From: Bacteroidota bacterium
Lineage (GTDB): Bacteria; Bacteroidota; Bacteroidia; Bacteroidales; Cfx3-03
DNA: 13,317 nucleotides
NCBI GenBank assembly: GCA_030706265.1
Contig: JAUZOX010000032.1
Coordinates: forward strand, 1 to 13,317
Direction: 5' to 3'
The notes below the pieces were generated by a model that worked only from the letters and a program-made list of their open reading frames with translations, had not been told where the DNA came from and did not search any database. The translations under genes and the position numbers were made by a program. Positions 1 through 7,857 of this stretch are shown one piece after another. The stretch's first letter is position 1. Each line of letters opens with the position of its first letter.

Positions 1-61
1 ACTCTGAGAGATAAGCGCCATCCTGTCCTGTGACGCCAGTGATTAGTGCAACTTTCGACAT
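1..61 (-). CDS. gmd: GDP-mannose 4,6-dehydratase, N-terminal fragment (runs off the left edge)
   Basis: Reading leftwards from the ATG at 61, the window holds 20 codons: MSKVALITGVTGQDGAYLSE. This is the typical start of Gmd, a short-chain dehydrogenase-type enzyme. It contains the Rossmann-fold GxxGxxG nucleotide-binding motif (GVTGQDG, residues 9-15). Gmd is cytosolic and converts GDP-D-mannose to GDP-4-keto-6-deoxy-D-mannose, the precursor of GDP-fucose, GDP-rhamnose, colitose and perosamine. The rest of the gene is outside the window, so catalytic residues cannot be checked. It is the last visible gene of the leftward cluster, 120 bp after the GT26 gene, and suggests the polysaccharide contains a 6-deoxyhexose (inference). 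A 7-of-8 match to TAnnTTTG (CATATTTG on the minus strand, 148-141) lies 80 bp upstream, but I see no matching -33 element, so a separate promoter is not established. Confidence 0.9.
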   Translation of the reverse strand, partial: MSKVALITGVTGQDGAYLSE

Positions 62-181
62 ATAATCATTTTTTTGAATTAGTCTATTAGGTTATCCATT
101 ATTATTAATACTAAAGTAGTCCTTATTCTTTTATTATTTCCAAATATGCGCTTATAATTTCTGTAATTATTCATATTTCTA

Positions 182-913
182 TCAACTCATGCCATGCCTT
201 TGGTTTAGAAACTCTTTAATTACTGCGAACGAAAACTTTGTATTTCCTACCAGGTACCTTCTCCACAGGCGCCTGGGTTCCTTTATGAGACGATAAAACC
301 ATTCAAAACCAATCCTGATAATCCAGGCCGGAGCCCGTTTTATCGTTCCGGCATAAAAATCGAATACCGCTCCAATGCAACAAATATGGTGTGCCTTCAG
401 CTCATTAAGATTTGCATATGACCATTTTTCCTGTTTAGGTGCAGTCATGCCTACAAAAAGGACATCCGGGATAAACGCATTAATGGCAGTAACCATTTCC
501 AGATTGTCTTCAATAGTAAAAAGAGGTTTAAAGGGTGGAGAATATGTTTTCAGCTTGATATGCGGATATTCTTTAGCGACTTTCTTTTGGATCATTAATA
601 AAATCCTTTCACTACTTCCAAGAAAAAAAACCTTACCCCCCATTGCATCCATTCGTTCCATCTCCCACCTGAATAAATCGTCTCCTGCTATCTTCCGTAA
701 TTTTTTTCCGGTAAGCCATCTTATCGCAAGAACGATGCTAATTCCATCGGGAAGCAATACATCAGAAGACCTCAGTGCATGCAAATACTCCGGATCTCCC
801 TGTGCCAGATTGTAACAATGTGCATTGATGGTATTGATCAGGAGTTTATCTTTAGCACTTAATTGATCTAAAGACAAATCATATAACCGAAAAGAAGATA
901 ATGGTGTGGGCAT
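182..913 (-). CDS. WecG/TagA/CpsF family (GT26) glycosyltransferase
   Basis: This is a cytosolic or membrane-associated glycosyltransferase of the family that includes WecG (ManNAcA transferase) and TagA (ManNAc transferase). Members usually add a hexosamine-type sugar to a polyprenyl-diphosphate-linked acceptor. Family blocks appear in order: LLPDGISIV (about residue 53 from the ATG at 913; its Asp matches the proposed catalytic position), GDDLF (about 77), VFFLGSS (about 85), VGMTAPKQEKW (about 154), and the basic tail FDFYAGTIKRAPAW...RIGFEWFYRLIKEPRRLWRRY (about 183-220), which in TagA-type enzymes forms the membrane-binding, active-site-closing appendage. The frame is open back to a TTG at 946 (254 residues). 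I prefer the ATG at 913 (243 residues), which fits the usual family N-terminus; neither start has a convincing ribosome binding site. Donor and acceptor cannot be read from the sequence. Confidence 0.9.
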   Translation of the reverse strand: MPTPLSSFRLYDLSLDQLSAKDKLLINTINAHCYNLAQGDPEYLHALRSSDVLLPDGISIVLAIRWLTGKKLRKIAGDDLFRWEMERMDAMGGKVFFLGSSERILLMIQKKVAKEYPHIKLKTYSPPFKPLFTIEDNLEMVTAINAFIPDVLFVGMTAPKQEKWSYANLNELKAHHICCIGAVFDFYAGTIKRAPAWIIRIGFEWFYRLIKEPRRLWRRYLVGNTKFSFAVIKEFLNQRHGMS

Positions 914-1066
914 TATTTTACGTTTTGAGACCTTCGGCACTTGCAATAATTATGGAAAGCTCTTTCAAGGCTTGATAGCCCACTATTATAGCTTTGGTAA
1001 TTAAGCAATTGTTCTCTATTTTGATCAATCACCTACCATGAAATAATTTTCCGGAAAAACTTTAAA

Positions 1067-2275
1067 TTAATGATAAAATTTTTCTACAACATCATCAATC
1101 TTTTTACTCCAAACTTGTTGATGGCCAAAATTATATGCAGCATGACACATGGAGGCATATCTAAGGGGATCGTTAGACAAATCAATAATAGCCTTTGCAA
1201 GTTCCTTGATAATTCTGGCCGGTTCATCTATTTTAACTTTTACGCCGGTTTCAGCAGTAATGATCTCTCCTTGTCCATGCAAGTCCAGCGTAATGACTGG
1301 TAAATTAAATGCCAATGCCTCTATTAGCTGCCCTGGCCCAGAATCGCGCAAAGATGTCAGAAATAAAAGATCATGGCTCTCATAATATTCCCGAACCAGA
1401 TTATAAGGAACAAGCCCTACAAAAGTTACTTTCTTTTGAAGGCCTAAATCGATAGATTTTTTTTCGGCAAATGCCCGCATCTCCCCATCACCAACAATCG
1501 TTAAAGAAATCTGAGGAAACTCCTCCAACTCCTTCATTACATCCAAAACTAAAAGAAGACCTTTTCGAGGTAAAATCCGACCTACCCAAAGGAGTTTCAA
1601 CTGATTGGGTTTTATTTTGCGTTCTACAAAACCAGATGGAAAAAACGGCTCAGGTACAGCCATATCAAATGTATGATAAATGATTGAAGCACCGGCTAAT
1701 CGTGCTGATATTTCAGTTTCAGTGTTGCTAACTAAAACAGCATATGCTTTACGAAGCATATTTTTACATGCAGGGTTGAAACGAAAGAGTATCTTACTTA
1801 CTTTTTCTCTCATTACCTCTTTCAACCAACCATTTAAAAAGTAATCTTTCAATATTACCGGTGCTACCTGCCCCCCTCCGGATGGGCCAAAAATAAAAGG
1901 TACATCCAATTTATACAAAAATGAACCCTGTTGAATGCTCCCCCATGAGACATGTTGTACCCGAAAAAATTTAATTTTACTTAATAACTTCTTTCCCTTA
2001 AGATACGCTTTCCATTGCCAAATCATGTAATATAAATACATGCTGATCGTTGAAAATTCATAGAGCTTTTCTAACCCGAACGATAATTTTATATAGTAGA
2101 AATGCAGATTTTCAATATCAGGAAAGTTCTGAATATTATTCCTGTTTTCCATTCGGGTTAAGCAATGCACCTCATAACCTTTATGTACCAAACCAACAGC
2201 CCAGTTCCAGCCTATAGCCGATTCAGATCCTTTATAAGGATCGCATGAAAATGCGGAAATCAGAATTTGTTTCAC
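1067..2275 (-). CDS. GT4-family glycosyltransferase (GT-B fold)
   Basis: This 402-residue retaining glycosyltransferase probably adds one sugar of the repeat unit from a nucleotide-sugar donor. The N-terminal half starts with the MKQILISAFSCDPYKGSE block (residues 1-18), typical of GT4 enzymes in polysaccharide loci, followed by a glycine-rich FGPSGGG segment (129-135). The C-terminal nucleotide-binding half has VGRILPRKGL (231-240) and TIVGDGEM (259-266). The donor-binding E-x7-E motif is altered: the segment reads DSGPGQLIE (321-329), so an Asp takes the place of the first Glu. The change is conservative and length is normal, so the gene looks functional. It follows the next upstream GT4 gene by 64 bp and ends 153 bp before the preferred start of the GT26 gene. 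Sugar specificity is unknown. Confidence 0.88.
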   Translation of the reverse strand: MKQILISAFSCDPYKGSESAIGWNWAVGLVHKGYEVHCLTRMENRNNIQNFPDIENLHFYYIKLSFGLEKLYEFSTISMYLYYMIWQWKAYLKGKKLLSKIKFFRVQHVSWGSIQQGSFLYKLDVPFIFGPSGGGQVAPVILKDYFLNGWLKEVMREKVSKILFRFNPACKNMLRKAYAVLVSNTETEISARLAGASIIYHTFDMAVPEPFFPSGFVERKIKPNQLKLLWVGRILPRKGLLLVLDVMKELEEFPQISLTIVGDGEMRAFAEKKSIDLGLQKKVTFVGLVPYNLVREYYESHDLLFLTSLRDSGPGQLIEALAFNLPVITLDLHGQGEIITAETGVKVKIDEPARIIKELAKAIIDLSNDPLRYASMCHAAYNFGHQQVWSKKIDDVVEKFYH

Positions 2276-2339
2276 TTTTATGTATAATCATTAATAGGAC
2301 AAGGGAGAACCACTGTTTATGTTATGGAGAATTATGCAG

Positions 2340-3575
2340 TTACCTGTTTCGCAGTATATTGGAATAAATTAATTGCTGAATAGCACCTTTATCGGAACTA
2401 TTTTTAATTTTATTTAAAGAATATGCAGACTGCGAAATTGTTTTTGAAAATTCCTCGTCTTCAAAAAATCTGGCTATGGAATCGGCACACATTGCAGCAT
2501 CCCCTGGAGGAAAAAATAAGGCCGTCTTTTCATGCATGGCAAGTTCCGGCATAGCACCAGAAAATGAAGCCACTGTTGGAACACCTACCGTCAACGCTTC
2601 ATCTAAAGCCAGACAATATGTTTCAATGAAGGAGGGTACTACAACAACATTTGCCCGATGCATTTGCAATACCAGATTTTGCGCATCCAATGGCCCAATC
2701 CAGACGACATTATCTTCTATGCCAAGTTTTATAATTCTCTTTTTCAGCCATTTCATATAACCATCTTGCCTGATGCCACTTATAACCCTGCCTGCTATTA
2801 CCAGTTTTGTTTGCGGAAACCTATTTTTCAATATGGCAATAGCATCAATAAGAACATGCAAACCTTTATATGGATAAAATATCGCCGCTGAAGTTAATAC
2901 TTGATAAGGATTGCAGTCATCCTTTTCCCATTTTGTTGCCTCAATAAATTCTTTTCGCAATGAGATAGAGGTTTTAAAAATTGTAGCTTCAGGATTAATG
3001 TTTTTCACATAAGCCCGAACCCAATCGGATTGAGTAGAGATATTCCTATGCTTTAATAAAATTTCCTGTTCAAACCTTCCCCATCTTCTATAGGAATATT
3101 TAAACCCAATTATGGAAACCCAGGGTTTAATGAATTCCTTTATGCCAAAACACCTGACGATATCCCTGAATGTCAATCCTGAGTAAAAATATTTTTCATA
3201 TGCAAATTTCAAACCCTGTATTTCTATTATGATATTTCCCTTGATATAACCACGTGCTGAAAGCAATCCCCAATAATATTCTGTACCCCAAATATGAATA
3301 ATATCAGGTTGAATTTCATCAACAATACTTTTTATATCCTTTATTGTTTTATTACAGGGTAATCCATTTTTATTCAAAGAGTCATGCGGTAATATCCATT
3401 GATTAATGGATAGAAAATCTACCCGGGTTATTTGCTTTACCGGACCCTGAGATATATTGTACAGTTGAATTGTTCCGCTATTAACTAAATTGGATGCCAT
3501 CGCTTGTAGCCATGTTCCGGAATCAATAGACTCTTTCTCAGAAAAGATGGCACCACAAAACCAAAGGACTTTCAT
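2340..3575 (-). CDS. GT4-family glycosyltransferase
   Basis: This 411-residue GT-B-fold glycosyltransferase is predicted to act in the cytoplasm on the lipid-linked repeat unit. Its N-terminal domain is divergent but has the PDIIHIWGTEYYWG block (residues 90-103), equivalent to the 'DiiH.Hg' region of GT4 enzymes. The C-terminal domain carries a K-G-L-H loop at the donor site (YPYKGLHVLIDA, about 234-245), KLVIAGR (267-273), DNVVWIGPL (288-296) and a complete E-x7-E motif in SFIETYCLALDEAL (E318 and E326), followed by GVPTVASFSGAMPE. The gene starts at an ATG at 3575 and is separated from the upstream GT4 gene by 95 bp holding a hairpin. There are no predicted membrane helices and no sign of truncation. 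Donor and linkage cannot be assigned. Confidence 0.88.
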   Translation of the reverse strand: MKVLWFCGAIFSEKESIDSGTWLQAMASNLVNSGTIQLYNISQGPVKQITRVDFLSINQWILPHDSLNKNGLPCNKTIKDIKSIVDEIQPDIIHIWGTEYYWGLLSARGYIKGNIIIEIQGLKFAYEKYFYSGLTFRDIVRCFGIKEFIKPWVSIIGFKYSYRRWGRFEQEILLKHRNISTQSDWVRAYVKNINPEATIFKTSISLRKEFIEATKWEKDDCNPYQVLTSAAIFYPYKGLHVLIDAIAILKNRFPQTKLVIAGRVISGIRQDGYMKWLKKRIIKLGIEDNVVWIGPLDAQNLVLQMHRANVVVVPSFIETYCLALDEALTVGVPTVASFSGAMPELAMHEKTALFFPPGDAAMCADSIARFFEDEEFSKTISQSAYSLNKIKNSSDKGAIQQLIYSNILRNR

Positions 3576-3618
3576 TTTATACAGAAATTAACAGAAACTA
3601 ATTAATTAAAATAAAATA

Positions 3619-3641
3619 TCGATAACCTATTCGGGTATCGA
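3619..3641 (-). terminator. Possible weak internal terminator or attenuator hairpin
   Basis: In the 95-bp gap between two GT4 genes, TCGATA (3619-3624) pairs with TATCGA (3636-3641), and CC (3626-3627) pairs with GG (3633-3634), around one A/G mismatch and a 5-nt loop. On the minus strand the stem is followed by a T-rich run (ATTTTATTTTAATT). The stem is short and AT-rich, so it is weak. It may reduce read-through into the downstream glycosyltransferases or stabilise the 3' end of an upstream transcript. Function is inferred from shape only. Confidence 0.25.
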
Positions 3642-3670
3642 AAGATGAAATAAACAAATCATCATCTTCT

Positions 3671-4777
3671 TTAATTTCCAACTATTTGGTGTAATGTTTT
3701 AACAAAATTCTTTTCGAATATATCTAATGTATATTTATTCAGAAAATCTTGCTGCCCATTTCGACCCATCTCATTTGCAATAGATGGATTTCTAATCAAA
3801 TATTCAAGTTTATCCGATAACGCAACCATATCTTTCTTTGGAACTATAAATCCGGTTCGATTATCTTCAACTATTTCCGAGATTGCTCCTTCATTAGTAG
3901 TCACAACGGGTAAAGCGTATTGCAAAGATTCCAGCAATACAAGTGGAAAGCATTCATTATCGTAAAAAGTAGGAAAGACAAAAACATCTGCCCTTTTCAA
4001 ATATTGGGCTTTTTCCTCGCCATATTTTTTGCCTGCATATGTTATATAACTCTGTAAATCGTATCGAAAAACATATTGTTCAAATTCACTTTCCTCAATA
4101 TCGCCCCAATCCCCGACAAAAGTGCAATGAAATGAGACACCTGATTCTTTCAGAATACGGCATGCATCCAGTAAAACGAAAACCCCTTTCGAGGAAATCA
4201 TATTCGACAAAAAAAGCAATTCGGATACTTTATTGTTTTTTTGATTAACTTCTTGCCAAACATCAAGTTTGGGTATACCATTCGGGCAATAGTAGACCCG
4301 ATCTATGGGTACATAACGAGCAATATCCGGATAAAGTTGTTGCGAAAGTAAAATAACAGATGCGTTTGAAAAAACAAGAGGATAAAGGAATCGCTCAGGG
4401 AAATGGCTTTGACAACTTAGCACTCCTTTGTTATGCAAATGGAAAACCCGTTTTACTCCGAGTAAACGTATCAACAATACGATAATTGCATCTTTGTAAA
4501 ATGGGCCGCCTTTAACGGCTATGGTTATGTAACAAAAATCCGGACGGTGAAACAACAGTTCAGCAACGATTTTCATCAAGATAGATCCAAACCGAAAAAG
4601 TTTTACGATCCCCCCTTTTCCAATCTCTCCTATTTGACGTGATGTCGATAAGTTAATATATCTGTTTTCGAATACACCATCGTTAATTAGTTCGCTGTTC
4701 CGAATATACTGTCCCATTACCGATGCTCCGTGTATCGGTGGTGGAATGTGTAAGACGAAAAGAATTCGGCTTTTCAT
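3671..4777 (-). CDS. GT4-family glycosyltransferase
   Basis: This 368-residue retaining GT-B glycosyltransferase probably extends the polysaccharide repeat unit. The N-terminus ILFVLHIPPPIHGASVMGQYI (residues 5-25) is the acceptor-side loop common in GT4 enzymes (PPPxHGA). The middle holds VFHLHNKG (111-118) and YYCPNGIPK (162-170). The C-terminal donor domain has LLFLSNMISSKGVFVLLDA (187-205, with the S-K-G donor loop), CTFVGDWG (218-225), a complete E-x7-E motif in NECFPLVLLESL (E275 and E283), and the VVTTNEGAISEIV segment after it. Length is normal and no residue appears lost. It starts at an ATG at 4777, preceded by a 118-bp gap that contains a tandem repeat. The next gene in the transcript is another GT4 enzyme of low visible similarity, so recent duplication is unlikely. 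Confidence 0.9.
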   Translation of the reverse strand: MKSRILFVLHIPPPIHGASVMGQYIRNSELINDGVFENRYINLSTSRQIGEIGKGGIVKLFRFGSILMKIVAELLFHRPDFCYITIAVKGGPFYKDAIIVLLIRLLGVKRVFHLHNKGVLSCQSHFPERFLYPLVFSNASVILLSQQLYPDIARYVPIDRVYYCPNGIPKLDVWQEVNQKNNKVSELLFLSNMISSKGVFVLLDACRILKESGVSFHCTFVGDWGDIEESEFEQYVFRYDLQSYITYAGKKYGEEKAQYLKRADVFVFPTFYDNECFPLVLLESLQYALPVVTTNEGAISEIVEDNRTGFIVPKKDMVALSDKLEYLIRNPSIANEMGRNGQQDFLNKYTLDIFEKNFVKTLHQIVGN

Positions 4778-4828
4778 ACGTAAATAATTTGTATTAAAAT
4801 GGTCGTATTGAACTCATATTGATGATTC

Positions 4829-4895
4829 TCATCGGTGTTTGTGATCTTCGATCATGCTCGTTTCATCGGTGTTTGAGTTTCCAAACATGCTCGTT
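4829..4895 (-). repeat. Two-copy imperfect tandem repeat (33-34 bp) with a hairpin in each copy
   Basis: Copies at 4829-4862 and 4863-4895 share the left block TCATCGGTGTTTG and the right block TGCTCGTT (plus-strand reading). The 12-13 bp between these blocks differ. In each copy a stem-loop is still possible but with different bases: TGATC/GATCA around TTC in one, and TGTTTG/CAAACA around AGTTTC in the other. The shared flank continues as TCAT after the second copy, and on the minus strand it reads ATGAAACGAGCATG, overlapping the TGA stop (4898-4896) of the upstream GT4 gene. The tract lies in the 118-bp gap between two GT4 genes. I do not recognise it as a named repeat family. Confidence 0.75.
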
Positions 4896-6035
4896 TCATA
4901 AATTCTGAATTAACGTGTTTATTTTCTCGTGGAAAGGAAAAGGCATCCTGTTTTCTCTTAATGCATGAATTTCTGTGGGTGTCGGTTCCGCCTCTTCCAA
5001 TGCAGTTTCAATGCATGTAAGGAATTCCTGCTTGTCGAATGGATTAAAGAGTATGCCATTTTCTGCATTTATCAAGCTTGAAGCGCCAGCAAGCTCAGAA
5101 CATAAAACCTTACACCCTCCCAGTAATGCCTCATTTACCACAGCACCGAACTTTTCAGATGTACTTTGTAAAACAAGTATTTGCGCTAATGTATACCATG
5201 CATATAGTTCCAATCCTTCTTTCCTGCCAACAAAAAGCACTTGTCTCGAAATACCTAGATTTATGGCCATATATTTCAAATCATTCATCATCACTCCATC
5301 TCCGACAATGACTAAAATCCATCCTGTATCTTTTATCTGACACATGGCCTCCAGGAGAAAAGGCAAATTTTTAACGCTAACAAGCCTGCCGACAAAAAGG
5401 ATGACCTTTTTCCCTTTTAGGTTAAAAATCCGAATATTGTCATTTGCCAAACTCAGGCTCTCACCCAAAGCATCACGAAACACTGTATCATTATGAATGA
5501 TGGGCAATTCAAGTATTTTGGGCTTTTCAGAAATGTTCTTTTTAAACCATTCACCGACCTTTGTACTTGGAAAAATCACCCCATCAATATTTTTCGTTAT
5601 CATATTCCGGATTAAAGCCCGAATGCCCTTTCTTGACTTCGAATTATCGATACTATCATCACTGATAGTATAAAGTCTGACGGTTTTTCTTTCAACTATC
5701 TTATAAAGAAATGCGATGAAAGTTACAGGGCTATACTCATTGCAAAGGATAATATCCGGTTGTTCTTTTTTAATGATTCCATGAACACCGGCAATGAATG
5801 AGCGTCCAAACAATTCAACCCCTTTTGATAAATAGTTGCTTTTAAAGGTGCATTTCTTTTTGATCACATCCTGATCAAAATCCTGGTCAGGAACATTTGA
5901 CAGACTAAAATAGAATGATGCATCAAATTCTTTATCGAGCGCATTAAAAAAATCCACGCGATAAGGCGCCAATGCCATATGAAAAACCAAAAGCTTCTTT
6001 TTAGCATTCATTGAAGCAATATTTTTGTTAAACAC
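4896..6035 (-). CDS. GT4-family glycosyltransferase
   Basis: This 379-residue GT-B-fold glycosyltransferase has the N-terminal LAPYRVDFFNAL block (residues 22-33) common in GT4 enzymes of exopolysaccharide loci. It also has PDIILCNEYSP (93-103), the donor-domain ILFVGRLVSVKNLPFLLEA (212-230), LVIVGDG (241-247), VLFVGRKEG (266-274) and a complete E-x7-E motif in SEKFGAVVNEALL (E294 and E302). It is predicted to transfer one sugar to the lipid-linked intermediate in the cytoplasm. The start at 6035 is taken as written; Met9 (ATG at 6011) is an alternative and would fit the family N-terminus slightly better. The gene lies 162 bp downstream of the deacetylase gene. Its stop codon sits in the flank of the 33-34 bp tandem repeat, and TTATGAAA there creates an ATGA overlap with a micro-ORF. 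Donor sugar is unknown. Confidence 0.9.
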   Translation of the reverse strand: MFNKNIASMNAKKKLLVFHMALAPYRVDFFNALDKEFDASFYFSLSNVPDQDFDQDVIKKKCTFKSNYLSKGVELFGRSFIAGVHGIIKKEQPDIILCNEYSPVTFIAFLYKIVERKTVRLYTISDDSIDNSKSRKGIRALIRNMITKNIDGVIFPSTKVGEWFKKNISEKPKILELPIIHNDTVFRDALGESLSLANDNIRIFNLKGKKVILFVGRLVSVKNLPFLLEAMCQIKDTGWILVIVGDGVMMNDLKYMAINLGISRQVLFVGRKEGLELYAWYTLAQILVLQSTSEKFGAVVNEALLGGCKVLCSELAGASSLINAENGILFNPFDKQEFLTCIETALEEAEPTPTEIHALRENRMPFPFHEKINTLIQNL

Positions 6036-6197
6036 ACCTTATAGGAGAATGCAGGAAATCTTACCCGAATTTGAATTTTTCTCTTTAAGTCCTTTTTTCA
6101 CATTGCTTTAACCATGTGATAACAGGAATACTTTGCCCTCTAAAATCAATATTAGCTCGCTTAATTATTAATTGTTTATTGATTCAGTCATATTATG

Positions 6198-6971
6198 TCA
6201 GCCCGCATTATGGTATTTTAATTGACAATATGATATTAGTTTATTCCCATTAATGATTTTAGGTAGATTAAAGTTTAGATTTTCGTGAGTGCAGGTATCG
6301 AATACGTGATCGTTATGAATTTTCCCCGGGTGAATCATTATCTCTGTAATCGAATTATTTCTGGGGCGCTTTTGATAATTGAAATAATCTAACGTGCTAC
6401 CAAAATAATTTGTTCCATTACGTTTATAGAGAGATAAGGCATGATTATAAGTATTGCGATAAAATTTATTCTTCAACAATGTAGTTTCCAAATTATTTGC
6501 AAGTCTTAGAAAAGGGATCTTCTCATTTTTTAAAAGGTGCATCAGGATAAAAAAAAGTCCCGGTTCTTCATGTACATGGTTGTGTGAATCAGCATGTGAA
6601 ATTGGTATTCCAAATCTCCGGCACAAATGGATTTGACTGGAAAGTTCTTCATAGACAGCCCTCTTTTCTGAGGAGGTGAGCATTACAATTCTTTCCCTTT
6701 TATTATAATGGAAAACCCCCATTTCATTACAGAACCGTTTCTCTCTTTTAATATGTTCAGTCAGTGGTTTTCCCTCTGTCAAGTTTAGATGAATACCTAC
6801 ATTATTCCTTTTATGCATTTTTATAGCCAATCTCGCTGCATGTTCTGAATCTTCAAAATTGACAAGGAGAGTAGTATCAAGACATAGATTCTGATCCATT
6901 AAAGATAGAATAGCATATGTTACTTCATTATTTTTCCCAAAATCATCGGCATTAATAATTAAATGCTGCAT
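6198..6971 (-). CDS. ChbG/YdjC-family carbohydrate deacetylase
   Basis: This 257-residue protein belongs to the YdjC/ChbG superfamily, metal-dependent deacetylases; the characterised E. coli ChbG removes an N-acetyl group from chitooligosaccharides. All signature blocks are present: LIINADDFG (residues 4-12, with the metal-binding Asp pair D9/D10), VGIHLNLTEG (58-67, His61), SHADSHNHVH (125-134, two further candidate metal-ligand histidines, H126 and H130), and EIMIHPG (210-216). There is no signal peptide, so it is predicted to be cytosolic. It sits inside a glycosyltransferase operon, 4 bp after the stop of the GT2 gene, which implies co-translation. The context suggests it deacetylates an N-acetylhexosamine in the repeat unit or a precursor (inference). 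The same superfamily includes HpnK, and some members have no known substrate, so specificity is open. Confidence 0.88.
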   Translation of the reverse strand: MQHLIINADDFGKNNEVTYAILSLMDQNLCLDTTLLVNFEDSEHAARLAIKMHKRNNVGIHLNLTEGKPLTEHIKREKRFCNEMGVFHYNKRERIVMLTSSEKRAVYEELSSQIHLCRRFGIPISHADSHNHVHEEPGLFFILMHLLKNEKIPFLRLANNLETTLLKNKFYRNTYNHALSLYKRNGTNYFGSTLDYFNYQKRPRNNSITEIMIHPGKIHNDHVFDTCTHENLNFNLPKIINGNKLISYCQLKYHNAG

Positions 6972-6975
6972 TGTC

Positions 6976-7857
6976 TCAATATGTTTTAAATGCCTGCTTT
7001 CTTTTAAACTTATCCCATACTCCCGGGAAGAAGGTTTTTAACCATACCATCATATAATAATAAGGCAAGGACATGGGAAAATGTTTTCTGATGTAATACA
7101 TGTATTCTTTATATTCTAAACCCTTAGGGCTGTATAAATAAGCGATCCTTTTTCTGAGATTCGACTTAGCGGACGACCAGTTATTCGCATGATCGTTGTT
7201 ACAATAGCCCCCTATTCCGGGGCAGACCAAGACCGGTAAATTATTTTTGAATGCTGTAAAACTGTAATCAAAATCAGCAAAACTTTGCTTGAATTTAAGA
7301 TCAAAAACTCCTATTTTTTCAACGACATTGGCATTCACAAACAGAATATTGGCATTGGCTAAATTACAGTTGATAGGAGTATCGGAGGGAACTACCATTT
7401 TGCTTCTATTACCCAAAATAGATTTTCGCATAATTGAACCGCCATACGAAATTGTATTGGTCTCTTTATCAATTGTGGTGGACACGTAAACTCCACCAAT
7501 GCGAAACTGCTTTAATGCATATTGATGCGTCTCAATGATCAATTGCAAAGCATTATCGAACAAAACGACATCATCATTAATAAGAAGATAAGCATTATAT
7601 CCCTCATTGATTGCCTCAAGCCATGCCAGGCGCATACCACCTGCCCAAAACAAGCTGCCACTTCCCTCGATAATTTTAACAAAAGGAAATTCATCTTTCA
7701 CTGCATTTGCTGTGCCATCTGTCGACCCATCGTCAACCAGGAATATGTCAAAAGTATAACCGGCAGGAATATAACAATTGTATATTGAGGTTAAACAGGT
7801 TAGCGTCTTCTCTTTCCTATTGTGACAGGTAAGCAATATGGCAATTTTTTGGATCAT
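6976..7857 (-). CDS. GT2-family glycosyltransferase (GT-A fold)
   Basis: This inverting nucleotide-sugar glycosyltransferase is the only GT-A enzyme in the window. From the preferred ATG at 7857 it has 293 residues. It opens with IAILLTCHNRKEKTLTCL (residues 4-21) and has IFLVDDGSTDGT (38-49) and the DxD-equivalent LINDDVVLF (92-100). Further on are NANILFVNANVVEKIGVFD (168-186), typical of the rhamnosyltransferase-like GT2 subgroup, and FADFDYSFTAF (193-203), probably carrying the catalytic acid region. The frame is open upstream to an ATG at 7884 (302 residues). I prefer 7857 because GT2 enzymes normally begin a few residues before the first strand. The protein lacks the membrane helices of processive GT2 synthases, so it likely adds a single sugar. 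It is tightly coupled (4 bp) to the downstream deacetylase gene. Confidence 0.9.
   Translation of the reverse strand: MIQKIAILLTCHNRKEKTLTCLTSIYNCYIPAGYTFDIFLVDDGSTDGTANAVKDEFPFVKIIEGSGSLFWAGGMRLAWLEAINEGYNAYLLINDDVVLFDNALQLIIETHQYALKQFRIGGVYVSTTIDKETNTISYGGSIMRKSILGNRSKMVVPSDTPINCNLANANILFVNANVVEKIGVFDLKFKQSFADFDYSFTAFKNNLPVLVCPGIGGYCNNDHANNWSSAKSNLRKRIAYLYSPKGLEYKEYMYYIRKHFPMSLPYYYMMVWLKTFFPGVWDKFKRKQAFKTY

Noticed and set aside
375..815. Open frame of 146 codons on the plus strand
   Set aside because: It lies antisense inside the GT26 gene, whose family motifs are clear, and its translation has no recognisable domain.
1047..1058. 12-bp perfect palindrome TTTTCCGGAAAA after a GT4 stop codon
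   Set aside because: As a hairpin it is weak (no loop without opening the CCGG core) and there is no independent sign of an operator; recorded only as sequence.
4975..5340. Open frame of 121 codons on the plus strand
   Set aside because: It is antisense to the donor-binding domain of a well-supported GT4 gene and has no domain of its own.
6098..6119. TCACAT-N10-ATGTGA inverted repeat resembling a CRP-type site
   Set aside because: The half-sites are in the reverse order to TGTGA-N6-TCACA and the spacing is wrong; as a terminator it lacks a T tract on the minus strand.
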